Positions 1 to 5,084 of a DNA stretch of 5,084 nucleotides are shown one piece after another. The translations under genes and the position numbers were made by a program. The DNA is from Firmicutes bacterium HGW-Firmicutes-10 (GTDB lineage Bacteria; Bacillota_I; Bacilli_A; Erysipelotrichales; Erysipelotrichaceae). Below the pieces are notes generated by a model. That model was given only the letters and a program-made list of their open reading frames with translations, was not told the origin of the DNA and ran no database searches. The stretch covers positions 1 to 5,084 of the forward strand of contig PHAF01000139.1 of NCBI GenBank assembly GCA_002841605.1. The letters run 5' to 3'. The first letter of the stretch is position 1. Every line of letters begins with the position of its first letter.

Positions 1-37
1 TGATAAAGATCAGTTTTTGGTATGTCCGATTTTAAAT

Positions 38-2554
38 CTAGATCATACTTGCTTTTTCTTCTCTTTTTTGTTGACTTCTAATAGTTAGTCTCCTTTCAGG
101 CAGTAACTCCCAGCCGTTATCTACCGGCAGTGCTACCGTAAACTTTGAATATTCGTCGACCACGGAATCAATCATTATTTTTCCGTGATGATTTTCCACG
201 ATTCCAAAACTGATGGCCAATCCTAAGCCGGTGCCAACGTGTTTCGGTTTGGTTGAAAAGAAAGGTTCAAAAATGCGTGCTTTGACTTCTTCACTGATTC
301 CCATGCCATAATCTTTGACTGAAAAATAAACCCAGCGCTGATCGTCGGCATATTTCGAACACACATCCACTTCGATGACTTTTAAAGCATGATAGCCCGG
401 ATATTTTTCGTTCAACGCATCCCGCGCATTGGTCATCAGGTTCATAAAGACCTGTTGGATTTGCTGGCTGCGACATTTGATGTCAGGCAAACCGTCCTCG
501 ATTGTCAAACGCATATCTATTTGATCGTTTTTAAAGATGACCTTAATCAATAGCAGTGTATTGTCTATAATGTCATACATACTCGAAAAGCTGTACGCTT
601 GTTTTTCATGTCTTGAAAACTGAAGCAAACTTCTGACGATATCGGAAATCCGTTGTGACTCCTTCAAAATCTGATTGACATAGTCATCAATCGTATCGTC
701 TTGCTGAGCTTCATCAAGGACGAGTTGAGCATAGTTCATGATGCCGTTGATCGGATTGTTGATTTCATGTGCTATACCACCAGCAAGTACTCCCACGGAT
801 TCCAGTCGCTGCTTCTGTTGAATCTGCATCTCCCATTCGAGCTTGCGTTTTTCCATTTCCAACTGCTCCGTCAAATCGCGGGCAAATATCATATCGCTTT
901 TTGTTCCATCGTAATTGATTGGAACTGCTCCAACCTGAGCAAACACCGGAGTGCCATCGACCTTAAGAAACTGTTGTTGGGCAATGGATATGTCTGCTTT
1001 ATGATTAAACTCTTTTTTAATGTAGGACAAGATCCCATCTTCGTTTTTTTCAGGGATAAATTTCTTAAAAGGCAATCCCAGCAAATCTTCATCATTTGAA
1101 GCACCTAAAAATTTTTGGGCGGCACGGTTTAAAAAGGCGATTTTATCGTTTTGATGAATCAATATCGGAATCGGCATATTTTTAACAACAGAGCGGAAAT
1201 TCATTTCACTGCTCATCAAAGCACTGAGAGTTTCCAGGCGTGTCGTAATGTCATGAGTGATGACCAGTGTCCCGCGTTGTCCGTTGTATACGATAGGAAC
1301 GACCACGGATTCAACGGTGATTGGAATGTTGTTCATCGTCAAATAAACCCACTGTGAACTGTTCAGTGGTTTTTGATTGGCACTGATGTTCGTCATGACA
1401 TGGTTCACTTCCTGATGATAATCCGGATGAATCCTGTCTAAAATCAGCATACCAATCATCTGAGACTCTTCTTGAACTTTAAACAACCGCAATGCAGCAG
1501 GGTTAAGATATACGAAGCGACGTGCTACCTGGATATAAATCGCATCAAGCGAGTTATCGACGACTGAGCGAAACAAATCGAGACTATGCTTTGAACCTTC
1601 TTTTATACCCGGTTTAAACGATGTTTCGACAATGATCGAATAAAGTGTAAGGGTTTTGCTGCCAACAAGAAGGCTGTTAAACATTTCGACATCAACCACC
1701 TCGCCATTAGCTTTGCGATGTTTTGTCAATGTCTTGCTTTTGCTCTGCTGAACTGCCTGATCCAATTCTTCCTGAACCTGGTGCGGAATTGAAACACTGA
1801 TATCTGCCAGTTTTTTGTTTAGCAGTATGTTTTTCGACCATCCGTAAAAATCAACCGCTCCCGGATTAGCATCGATGATCTGTCCGTCTTTTGGGTCAAT
1901 GACCAAAAGGGCGGTGTGGGGATGATTGAATAGATTTGAAAACTTCTGATCTGCCTGATCGATCAAGTCACTCGAGTCTTCGTGTTTTTTATCCGCAAGA
2001 AAAAACGAACCGACAATGATCATCGTAATCGGATAAAGTGCGATCAAGGGAAGACTCAGCGTCTGAATTGCGGAGTCGACAAGATTTTGAGGTAATATAT
2101 ACATAGAAACTATAATGGAACCGTGAATCAGAAGGGCGTACAAATAAATATTGAGCCAATCTGAGATATCGATTTTTTGATAGACGTGCCTTTGCCACAA
2201 TATTCCTATAAAGGTACTGATCACAATGATCAGTACTGAAAAGTTCATGCTGATTCCACCCAGATAAACCGCATAGATCAACATCATACCCGAGGAGATA
2301 AGCAGGGTGGGCAAAGAAACAAACAATGCGGTTGAGGCAATCAAAACCGAACGGGCATCGATCGCTAAACTGCCATTAAAAACAAAGGGGTAAGACATGA
2401 GTAAAAGGCCCATAGCACCAAGGATGATCCCTTTGACAATGGAGCCTATCTTGCCAAGTCTCTGTCGGATGTAGTATTTGCATTGATAAAAAACAAGCAA
2501 AATAAAAAGCAGTCCAATGTTCGTTATTAATCCAATGATCACTTCATTGTTCAT
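38..2554 (-). CDS. Membrane sensor histidine kinase: LytS/YhcK-like multi-TM domain, three PAS domains, HisKA, HATPase_c
   Basis: Predicted inner-membrane histidine kinase of 838 residues that autophosphorylates on His and passes phosphate to a response regulator. Residues 5-187 hold about six hydrophobic segments; the stretch around 60-100, with D66-A-R-S and a Y-x-x-x-L-G-G end, resembles the 5TM LytS-YhcK sensor family. Three PAS domains follow at about 203-311, 326-440 and 451-562, then a coiled-coil linker (562-590). HisKA has the H-box GIAHEINNP with H596. HATPase_c has the N-box NLMTNARDAL (N705, N709), G1 DYGMG (D748), an F-box FEPFFSTK and G2 GTGLGL (774-779), so it should be active. 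There is no fused receiver domain. An in-frame TTG six codons upstream lacks an RBS; the ATG at 2554 follows AGGGGGG and is preferred. It diverges from the diguanylate cyclase gene. The partner regulator is not visible. The kinase call is secure; the ligand is unknown. Confidence 0.95.
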   Translation of the reverse strand: MNNEVIIGLITNIGLLFILLVFYQCKYYIRQRLGKIGSIVKGIILGAMGLLLMSYPFVFNGSLAIDARSVLIASTALFVSLPTLLISSGMMLIYAVYLGGISMNFSVLIIVISTFIGILWQRHVYQKIDISDWLNIYLYALLIHGSIIVSMYILPQNLVDSAIQTLSLPLIALYPITMIIVGSFFLADKKHEDSSDLIDQADQKFSNLFNHPHTALLVIDPKDGQIIDANPGAVDFYGWSKNILLNKKLADISVSIPHQVQEELDQAVQQSKSKTLTKHRKANGEVVDVEMFNSLLVGSKTLTLYSIIVETSFKPGIKEGSKHSLDLFRSVVDNSLDAIYIQVARRFVYLNPAALRLFKVQEESQMIGMLILDRIHPDYHQEVNHVMTNISANQKPLNSSQWVYLTMNNIPITVESVVVPIVYNGQRGTLVITHDITTRLETLSALMSSEMNFRSVVKNMPIPILIHQNDKIAFLNRAAQKFLGASNDEDLLGLPFKKFIPEKNEDGILSYIKKEFNHKADISIAQQQFLKVDGTPVFAQVGAVPINYDGTKSDMIFARDLTEQLEMEKRKLEWEMQIQQKQRLESVGVLAGGIAHEINNPINGIMNYAQLVLDEAQQDDTIDDYVNQILKESQRISDIVRSLLQFSRHEKQAYSFSSMYDIIDNTLLLIKVIFKNDQIDMRLTIEDGLPDIKCRSQQIQQVFMNLMTNARDALNEKYPGYHALKVIEVDVCSKYADDQRWVYFSVKDYGMGISEEVKARIFEPFFSTKPKHVGTGLGLAISFGIVENHHGKIMIDSVVDEYSKFTVALPVDNGWELLPERRLTIRSQQKREEKASMI

Positions 2555-2557
2555 AGG

Positions 2558-2564
2558 CCCCCCT
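2558..2564 (-). promoter_or_regulatory. Ribosome binding site of the histidine kinase
   Basis: Read on the minus strand, AGGGGGG is followed by CCT and then ATG. This purine run decides the start at 2554, because the upstream in-frame TTG (2572-2570) has only AT-rich sequence before it, and in that reading the G tract would be coding. The site is a six-G homopolymer rather than the usual GGAGG. Confidence 0.6.
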
Positions 2565-2597
2565 ACACTCAACAGTTATTTCAGATATTTTGTGATT

Positions 2598-2606
2598 ATG
2601 ATAGCA
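2598..2606 (-). promoter_or_regulatory. Candidate extended -10 promoter for the histidine kinase
   Basis: The minus strand reads TGCTATCAT: an extended -10 TGn plus a hexamer matching TATAAT at five of six positions. It lies about 45 bases before the ATG, leaving room for a short leader. No good -35 is seen. A perfect TATAAT lies further upstream at 2631-2626 (minus strand) with a poor -35 (TAGTAA at 2654-2649) and is an alternative. The region is AT-rich, so chance matches are expected. Confidence 0.4.
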
Positions 2607-2622
2607 AAAATAATAAACTAGA

Positions 2623-2666
2623 TTCATTATATATTATCACTTAACGATTTACTATATTTTAATGAA
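2623..2666. repeat. Imperfect inverted repeat in the divergent promoter region
   Basis: TTCATTA at 2623-2629 is the exact reverse complement of TAATGAA at 2660-2666. The arms extend inward as ATAT on both sides if a one-base size difference is allowed. The left arm overlaps the alternative kinase TATAAT box, so a regulator bound here could affect one or both divergent genes. In sequence this AT-rich a 7-base match can arise by chance; an operator role is only a suggestion. Confidence 0.25.
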
Positions 2667-2738
2667 GACATTCTCACAAAAATTAGGAGTTTTTTATAAG
2701 ATTGAATTGTTTAAACTTCGGCATAAACACTAAAAATG

Positions 2739-2747
2739 TGCTACAAT
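2739..2747 (+). promoter_or_regulatory. Candidate extended -10 promoter for the diguanylate cyclase
   Basis: TGCTACAAT carries the extended -10 dinucleotide TG and a hexamer matching TATAAT at five of six positions. Transcription would begin near 2754, giving a leader of about 35 bases that contains the RBS at 2777. No convincing -35 stands 16-18 bases upstream, as is common for extended -10 promoters. Its position downstream of the in-frame TTG at 2702 argues against that TTG being the start. Confidence 0.5.
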
Positions 2748-2776
2748 TAGTAAGTAAACAGACGTTAGAAACATTC

Positions 2777-2782
2777 GGAGGT
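2777..2782 (+). promoter_or_regulatory. Ribosome binding site of the diguanylate cyclase
   Basis: GGAGGT ends six bases before the ATG at 2789, an ideal arrangement. It fixes the start there rather than at the in-frame TTG at 2702, whose only upstream purine run (AGGAG at 2685-2689) is 12 bases away. Confidence 0.85.
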
Positions 2783-2788
2783 ATAGCT

Positions 2789-4123
2789 ATGATAGCAGAT
2801 AATAAACTTCACTTAACAAGCGAAAAACTCTTGTCCACGCGGAATATTTCGCCTTATTGCCGGGTCGTTTTTAATAATAGCGGTATCCTTTATTATGACA
2901 ATGATTGCGGTTTTTGTGAGAAGATCATTGATCGTATCATTTCTGATGATTTCGATTCATTTTACGCAAATCAATCAACTGAGTTTAGTAACCATGAACA
3001 TCAAATAATCAATAATGAAGAAGAAAAATGGTTTCAGCTTCAAAGTAAATGTGTCATCTTTGAGGGATCTGATGCTTTACTTACATACATTTTGGATATT
3101 ACGGACAAAAAACTGGCTGATTTGGAAATCAGGCGTTTATCAAGGATTCGTTCATTGATGCTGGAAGTAACCAATTCCATTATGAAAAATGATGAAATCG
3201 ATGTTTTTTACAGTTTGATTTTGAAGAATGCGTTGGCAGCGATTGAAAAATCTAATTTAGGTTCGATTTTTATTCGCCGGGAAAAGCATTTCCAATGCAT
3301 TTCATATATCGGATTTCATGAAAGCGTCATGGATTTTCAGTTACCAGTTCAACACTCGTTTTTATATCGGGCCACCGACGGGGCTATGGATCGAATCACT
3401 CATCTCAAAGATATCCAGTCGTCAGATTTAAACTATCCGATCAAAATCGACACGGGAGAATTTGTAAGTATCAGATCGAGTTTATCAGCTCCGATCATCG
3501 TTGCCGGTGAAGTTTACGGTATGATCAATATTGATTCATTGCAGGCCAATGCGTTCGACGATTCTGATGTTAAATCCATGGAGTTTCTGAGGGACAATAT
3601 TGAAATCGCAATAACCAATCACATATTGTTTCAAGAAAAGTCAAGTCTGGCCAAATATGACCGTCTGACCGGACTGTACAACCGTCACTTCTTTGAGGAT
3701 CAGTATGAGTTTATTAAAGAGAAGGCACAACGTTATAATGAAACTTTCAACCTGGTCATGTTCGATGTGGATGAATTGAAGAAAATAAACGACCTTTACG
3801 GACACTTTATCGGTGATCAGGTGATCCGTAAAATCGCCCTGGAAATGCAGACGAGCAGCCGTAAATCGGACGTGATCGCACGCTTTGGCGGGGATGAAAT
3901 CATTGCGATATTATTTGCTTCGGATGCCGATGAGTTGTATAAAAAATTTACAAATCTTCAGAATAAACTTTTAGAAAATCCAATTGAATTCTTTGATGAG
4001 CGCATCCATTGTTCGTTTAGTTTTGGCATCGCATCCTTCCCTCAAGAAGGGCAGGAATTTGAAGAGTTGCTCAAGATTGCGGATGCCCGTATGTATATAA
4101 ATAAAGCAAAACGAAATGTCTGA
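2789..4123 (+). CDS. Cytoplasmic diguanylate cyclase with PAS-like, GAF and GGDEF domains
   Basis: Predicted 444-residue soluble enzyme that condenses two GTP into c-di-GMP. Residues about 22-108 look like a divergent PAS domain ending in DITDKK, followed by a short helical linker. Residues about 120-285 look like a GAF domain, with SAPIIVAGEVYGMINIDS as its clearest segment. GGDEF begins at DRLTGLYNRHFF (291-302). It has the metal-binding FDVD (D326, D328), NDLYGH, and the active-site RFGGDEI (G367-E370), so the signature is GGDEI rather than GGDEF with catalytic positions intact. R358-K-S-D361, five residues before GGDE, is a canonical RxxD I-site for product inhibition. No TM segments or EAL domain are seen. 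The PAS-like part contains DCGFC (C40, C43), reminiscent of DCC-family proteins. It is divergent from the kinase gene, with the surface-protein gene downstream on the same strand. Cyclase activity is a confident call; the sensed signal is unknown. Confidence 0.94.
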   Translation: MIADNKLHLTSEKLLSTRNISPYCRVVFNNSGILYYDNDCGFCEKIIDRIISDDFDSFYANQSTEFSNHEHQIINNEEEKWFQLQSKCVIFEGSDALLTYILDITDKKLADLEIRRLSRIRSLMLEVTNSIMKNDEIDVFYSLILKNALAAIEKSNLGSIFIRREKHFQCISYIGFHESVMDFQLPVQHSFLYRATDGAMDRITHLKDIQSSDLNYPIKIDTGEFVSIRSSLSAPIIVAGEVYGMINIDSLQANAFDDSDVKSMEFLRDNIEIAITNHILFQEKSSLAKYDRLTGLYNRHFFEDQYEFIKEKAQRYNETFNLVMFDVDELKKINDLYGHFIGDQVIRKIALEMQTSSRKSDVIARFGGDEIIAILFASDADELYKKFTNLQNKLLENPIEFFDERIHCSFSFGIASFPQEGQEFEELLKIADARMYINKAKRNV

Positions 4124-4153
4124 TTTGGGACATGATTAATAATATTTGTGTTA

Positions 4154-4194
4154 TTGACAATCATTGACATTACAGAGTAAACTTAGATTAGATT
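4154..4194 (+). promoter_or_regulatory. Promoter region with two tandem TTGACA boxes upstream of the surface-protein gene
   Basis: Perfect -35 hexamers TTGACA occur at 4154-4159 and 4164-4169, within ATTGACA repeats exactly 10 bases apart. The first can pair with TAAACT at 4178-4183 (18-base spacer) and the second with TAGATT at 4189-4194 (19-base spacer) or TTAGAT one base earlier (18). Each -10 matches the consensus only partly. Either promoter starts transcription around 4190-4200, giving a leader of roughly 100 bases. The doubled box could also be a regulator site, since direct repeats about one helical turn apart are typical of response-regulator operators. Confidence 0.55.
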
Positions 4195-4208
4195 ATGTGG
4201 GGATTGCT

Positions 4209-4253
4209 ATGAAGAATAACGAGGGTTTCTATAGGGTTAATAGAATTTTTTAG
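4209..4253 (+). CDS. Possible 14-residue leader peptide ORF
   Basis: ATG at 4209 opens a 14-codon frame, MKNNEGFYRVNRIF, ending in TAG at 4251-4253. GGGGA at 4199-4203 ends five bases before the ATG and could serve as an RBS. The last stop-codon base is also the first base of a terminator-like hairpin, a layout typical of translation-coupled attenuators. The peptide resembles no leader family known to me and has no run of one amino acid codon that would suggest an amino-acid attenuator. A frame this short may arise by chance. Confidence 0.3.
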   Translation: MKNNEGFYRVNRIF

Positions 4254-4276
4254 GCAATTTTAACAATGCCTTTTTT
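4253..4276 (+). terminator. Terminator-like hairpin with U-tract in the surface-protein leader
   Basis: GGC at 4253-4255 pairs with GCC at 4268-4270, and ATT at 4257-4259 with AAT at 4265-4267. A4256 is bulged, the loop is five bases, and six T follow (4271-4276). The stem is short for an intrinsic terminator. It lies 130 bases after the cyclase stop codon and just before the surface-protein RBS. It may end cyclase transcripts, act as an attenuator for the surface-protein gene, or both. The 5' arm can alternatively pair with ATTGCT at 4203-4208. Confidence 0.45.
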
Positions 4277-4283
4277 GTATTTG

Positions 4284-4290
4284 AAAGGAG
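4284..4290 (+). promoter_or_regulatory. Ribosome binding site of the surface repeat protein
   Basis: AAAGGAG ends five bases before the ATG at 4296, a strong Gram-positive site. It supports that ATG as the start, and the signal peptide follows it immediately. Confidence 0.88.
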
Positions 4291-4295
4291 CTACC

Positions 4296-5084
4296 ATGAC
4301 TAAGAAACTAATGAGAATGGTTTTGGCTGTCGCTTTGGTATTTGGATCATTGCTATTCTTCTCAATGCGAGATATTTTAGCTGCACCTTCAGCAATTACC
4401 GGAGTAGTTGATGGTGAATATTATAATACATCGGTCACCATTGAGTTTGATGATGTGACATATGACGTTACCTTGGAAGGTGAACTTATAGGATCACCAA
4501 CAATCGTCGCTACTGATGGTTCTTATACACTGGTCGTAAGTGACGGTGTGGATGATATTGAGACAATCAGCTTCTGGATCGATACGGTTTTACCAGAAGT
4601 CACTGGTGTCATTGATGGATCGTACTATAAGAATTCTGTAACGGTTGAATTTACCGATGCATCTCTAGTCAGCGCAACTTTAAACGGTGATCCATTTACA
4701 TCAGGGACAACGATCACAGAGGACAATGAATATATATTGATCGTCACAGACTTGGCAAACAATAAAACGACGATCACCTTTACGATCGACACGATTGCTC
4801 CAGAAGTAATTGGAATCATTGATGGAGCTTACTATAAAACTTCGGTATCCGCCGTATTTTCTGATACATCCCCGGTGAGCGCAACGTTGAACGGCGATGT
4901 ATATGTCCCAGGCACATCAATATCTGAAGACGATGAATATGAGTTAATCGTCACCGATTTAGCGGGGAATACCACCACAATCACTTTTACGATCGACACC
5001 ATTGCACCGGTAGTTACCGGAGTGACGGACGGTTCATATTACAATGATCCGCCAAAGATTGCGACCTTTACGGAAGGCACCGCC
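4296..5084 (+). CDS. Exported Ig-like repeat surface protein, 5' part (cut by window end)
   Basis: Open to the right edge: 263 codons with no stop. Residues 1-30 form a Sec signal peptide: a basic start (K3, K4, R7), a hydrophobic core (about 8-24) and a likely cut after ILAA (A30). The rest is tandem repeats of about 69 residues with the pattern VTGVIDGSYY, a TFTD-like strand, SATLNGD, EDxEYxLIVTDLAGN, TTITFTIDTIAP. This is typical of Ig-like beta-sandwich modules in Gram-positive surface proteins. The protein is acidic and has no Cys in the visible part. Anchoring motifs (LPXTG, S-layer homology or a C-terminal TM helix) would lie beyond the window. Its role, such as adhesion, cell-wall binding or a stalk for another domain, cannot be told from repeats alone. 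It follows the cyclase on the same strand but has its own probable promoter. Confidence 0.88.
   Translation, partial: MTKKLMRMVLAVALVFGSLLFFSMRDILAAPSAITGVVDGEYYNTSVTIEFDDVTYDVTLEGELIGSPTIVATDGSYTLVVSDGVDDIETISFWIDTVLPEVTGVIDGSYYKNSVTVEFTDASLVSATLNGDPFTSGTTITEDNEYILIVTDLANNKTTITFTIDTIAPEVIGIIDGAYYKTSVSAVFSDTSPVSATLNGDVYVPGTSISEDDEYELIVTDLAGNTTTITFTIDTIAPVVTGVTDGSYYNDPPKIATFTEGTA
4392..5084 (+). repeat. Tandem Ig-like repeats of about 207 bp inside the surface-protein gene
   Basis: Four units: 4392-4595 (68 codons, most divergent), 4596-4802 (69), 4803-5009 (69), and a partial unit from 5010 to the window end. Units 2 and 3 are identical at 49 of 69 residues by my alignment. Unit boundaries are marked by IDTxxP followed by V(T/I)G(V/I)xDGxYY. 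Many synonymous differences separate the units at DNA level, so these are not recent duplications. The array probably continues past the right edge. Confidence 0.9.

Noticed and set aside
1..18. Possible terminator half: TGAT-AAAG-ATCA followed by GTTTTT on the plus strand
   Set aside because: Only four base pairs are visible, and any extension depends on bases left of the window. It could be the edge of a terminator from a left-hand gene, but this cannot be shown.
701..1357. Plus-strand open frames at 701-1099 and 1151-1357, opposite the kinase gene
   Set aside because: They lie wholly antisense to the conserved PAS and HisKA coding sequence, have no RBS, and encode nothing recognisable.
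291..2198. Other minus-strand open frames at 291-476, 889-1104 and 1989-2198
   Set aside because: They overlap the kinase gene out of frame and look like random by-products of its codon use.
2555..2572. TTG-initiated six-residue N-terminal extension of the kinase
   Set aside because: No RBS stands before the TTG, and the extension would translate the G-rich RBS of the downstream ATG.
2702..2788. TTG-initiated 29-residue N-terminal extension of the diguanylate cyclase
   Set aside because: Its nearest purine run is 12 bases upstream, a promoter-like TGCTACAAT lies inside it, and the ATG at 2789 has an ideal GGAGGT.
2885..2983. A complete DCC/DUF393 domain in the cyclase
   Set aside because: The region is too short for the full family length and ends with a PAS-like DITDKK segment. 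Only the motif resemblance is reported.
4207..4243. Further small hairpins in the leader (CTAT 4207-4210 with ATAG 4231-4234, and CTAT 4229-4232 with ATAG 4240-4243)
   Set aside because: Stems of only about four pairs in AT-rich sequence; no support beyond chance.
4196..4283. Known riboswitch (c-di-GMP-I, preQ1 or similar) in the surface-gene leader
   Set aside because: I looked for conserved aptamer segments of these classes and found none; the leader is also short for most of them.
4625..4819. Minus-strand open frame opposite the Ig-like repeats
   Set aside because: Its residues are the antisense of the repeat units; there is no RBS, and it only reflects the repeat's base composition.

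Overview
The window looks like chromosomal DNA of a low-to-moderate G+C Gram-positive bacterium (Bacillota, possibly a Clostridia-like or Erysipelotrichia/Mollicutes-related lineage). The evidence is strong purine-rich Shine-Dalgarno sites, a LytS/YhcK-type membrane sensor, a Firmicutes-style Ig-like repeat surface protein, and the standard code (TGA is used as a stop and TGG for Trp). The sequence alone does not fix the genus. No tRNA, rRNA, CRISPR array, insertion sequence or phage gene was seen.

Layout. Positions 38-2554 (minus) encode an 838-residue membrane histidine kinase: a LytS-YhcK-like multi-TM sensor, three PAS domains, then HisKA and HATPase_c with all catalytic motifs. Its end lies near the left edge, and any partner response regulator would be outside the window. 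Positions 2555-2788 are an AT-rich divergent promoter region with an extended -10 candidate on each strand. Positions 2789-4123 (plus) encode a 444-residue soluble diguanylate cyclase: a PAS-like N-terminus, a GAF domain and an intact GGDEF domain with an inhibitory I-site. Positions 4124-4295 hold two direct repeats of ATTGACA (a probable promoter), a possible 14-codon leader ORF, a terminator-like hairpin that begins on that ORF's stop codon, and a strong RBS. From 4296 to the right edge runs the start of an exported protein made of about 69-residue Ig-like repeats; it is cut by the window end.

How the genes may fit together (inference). The divergent kinase and diguanylate cyclase form a signalling pair: an envelope sensor feeding a two-component output, and a cytoplasmic enzyme making c-di-GMP. 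The adjacent repeat protein is the kind of exported, possibly adhesive protein often controlled by c-di-GMP in Gram-positives, but nothing in the sequence proves the link. No wholly new system is evident. The points most worth a second look are the attenuator-like leader before the surface protein and a DCC/DUF393-like CxxC motif inside the cyclase's N-terminal sensor region.
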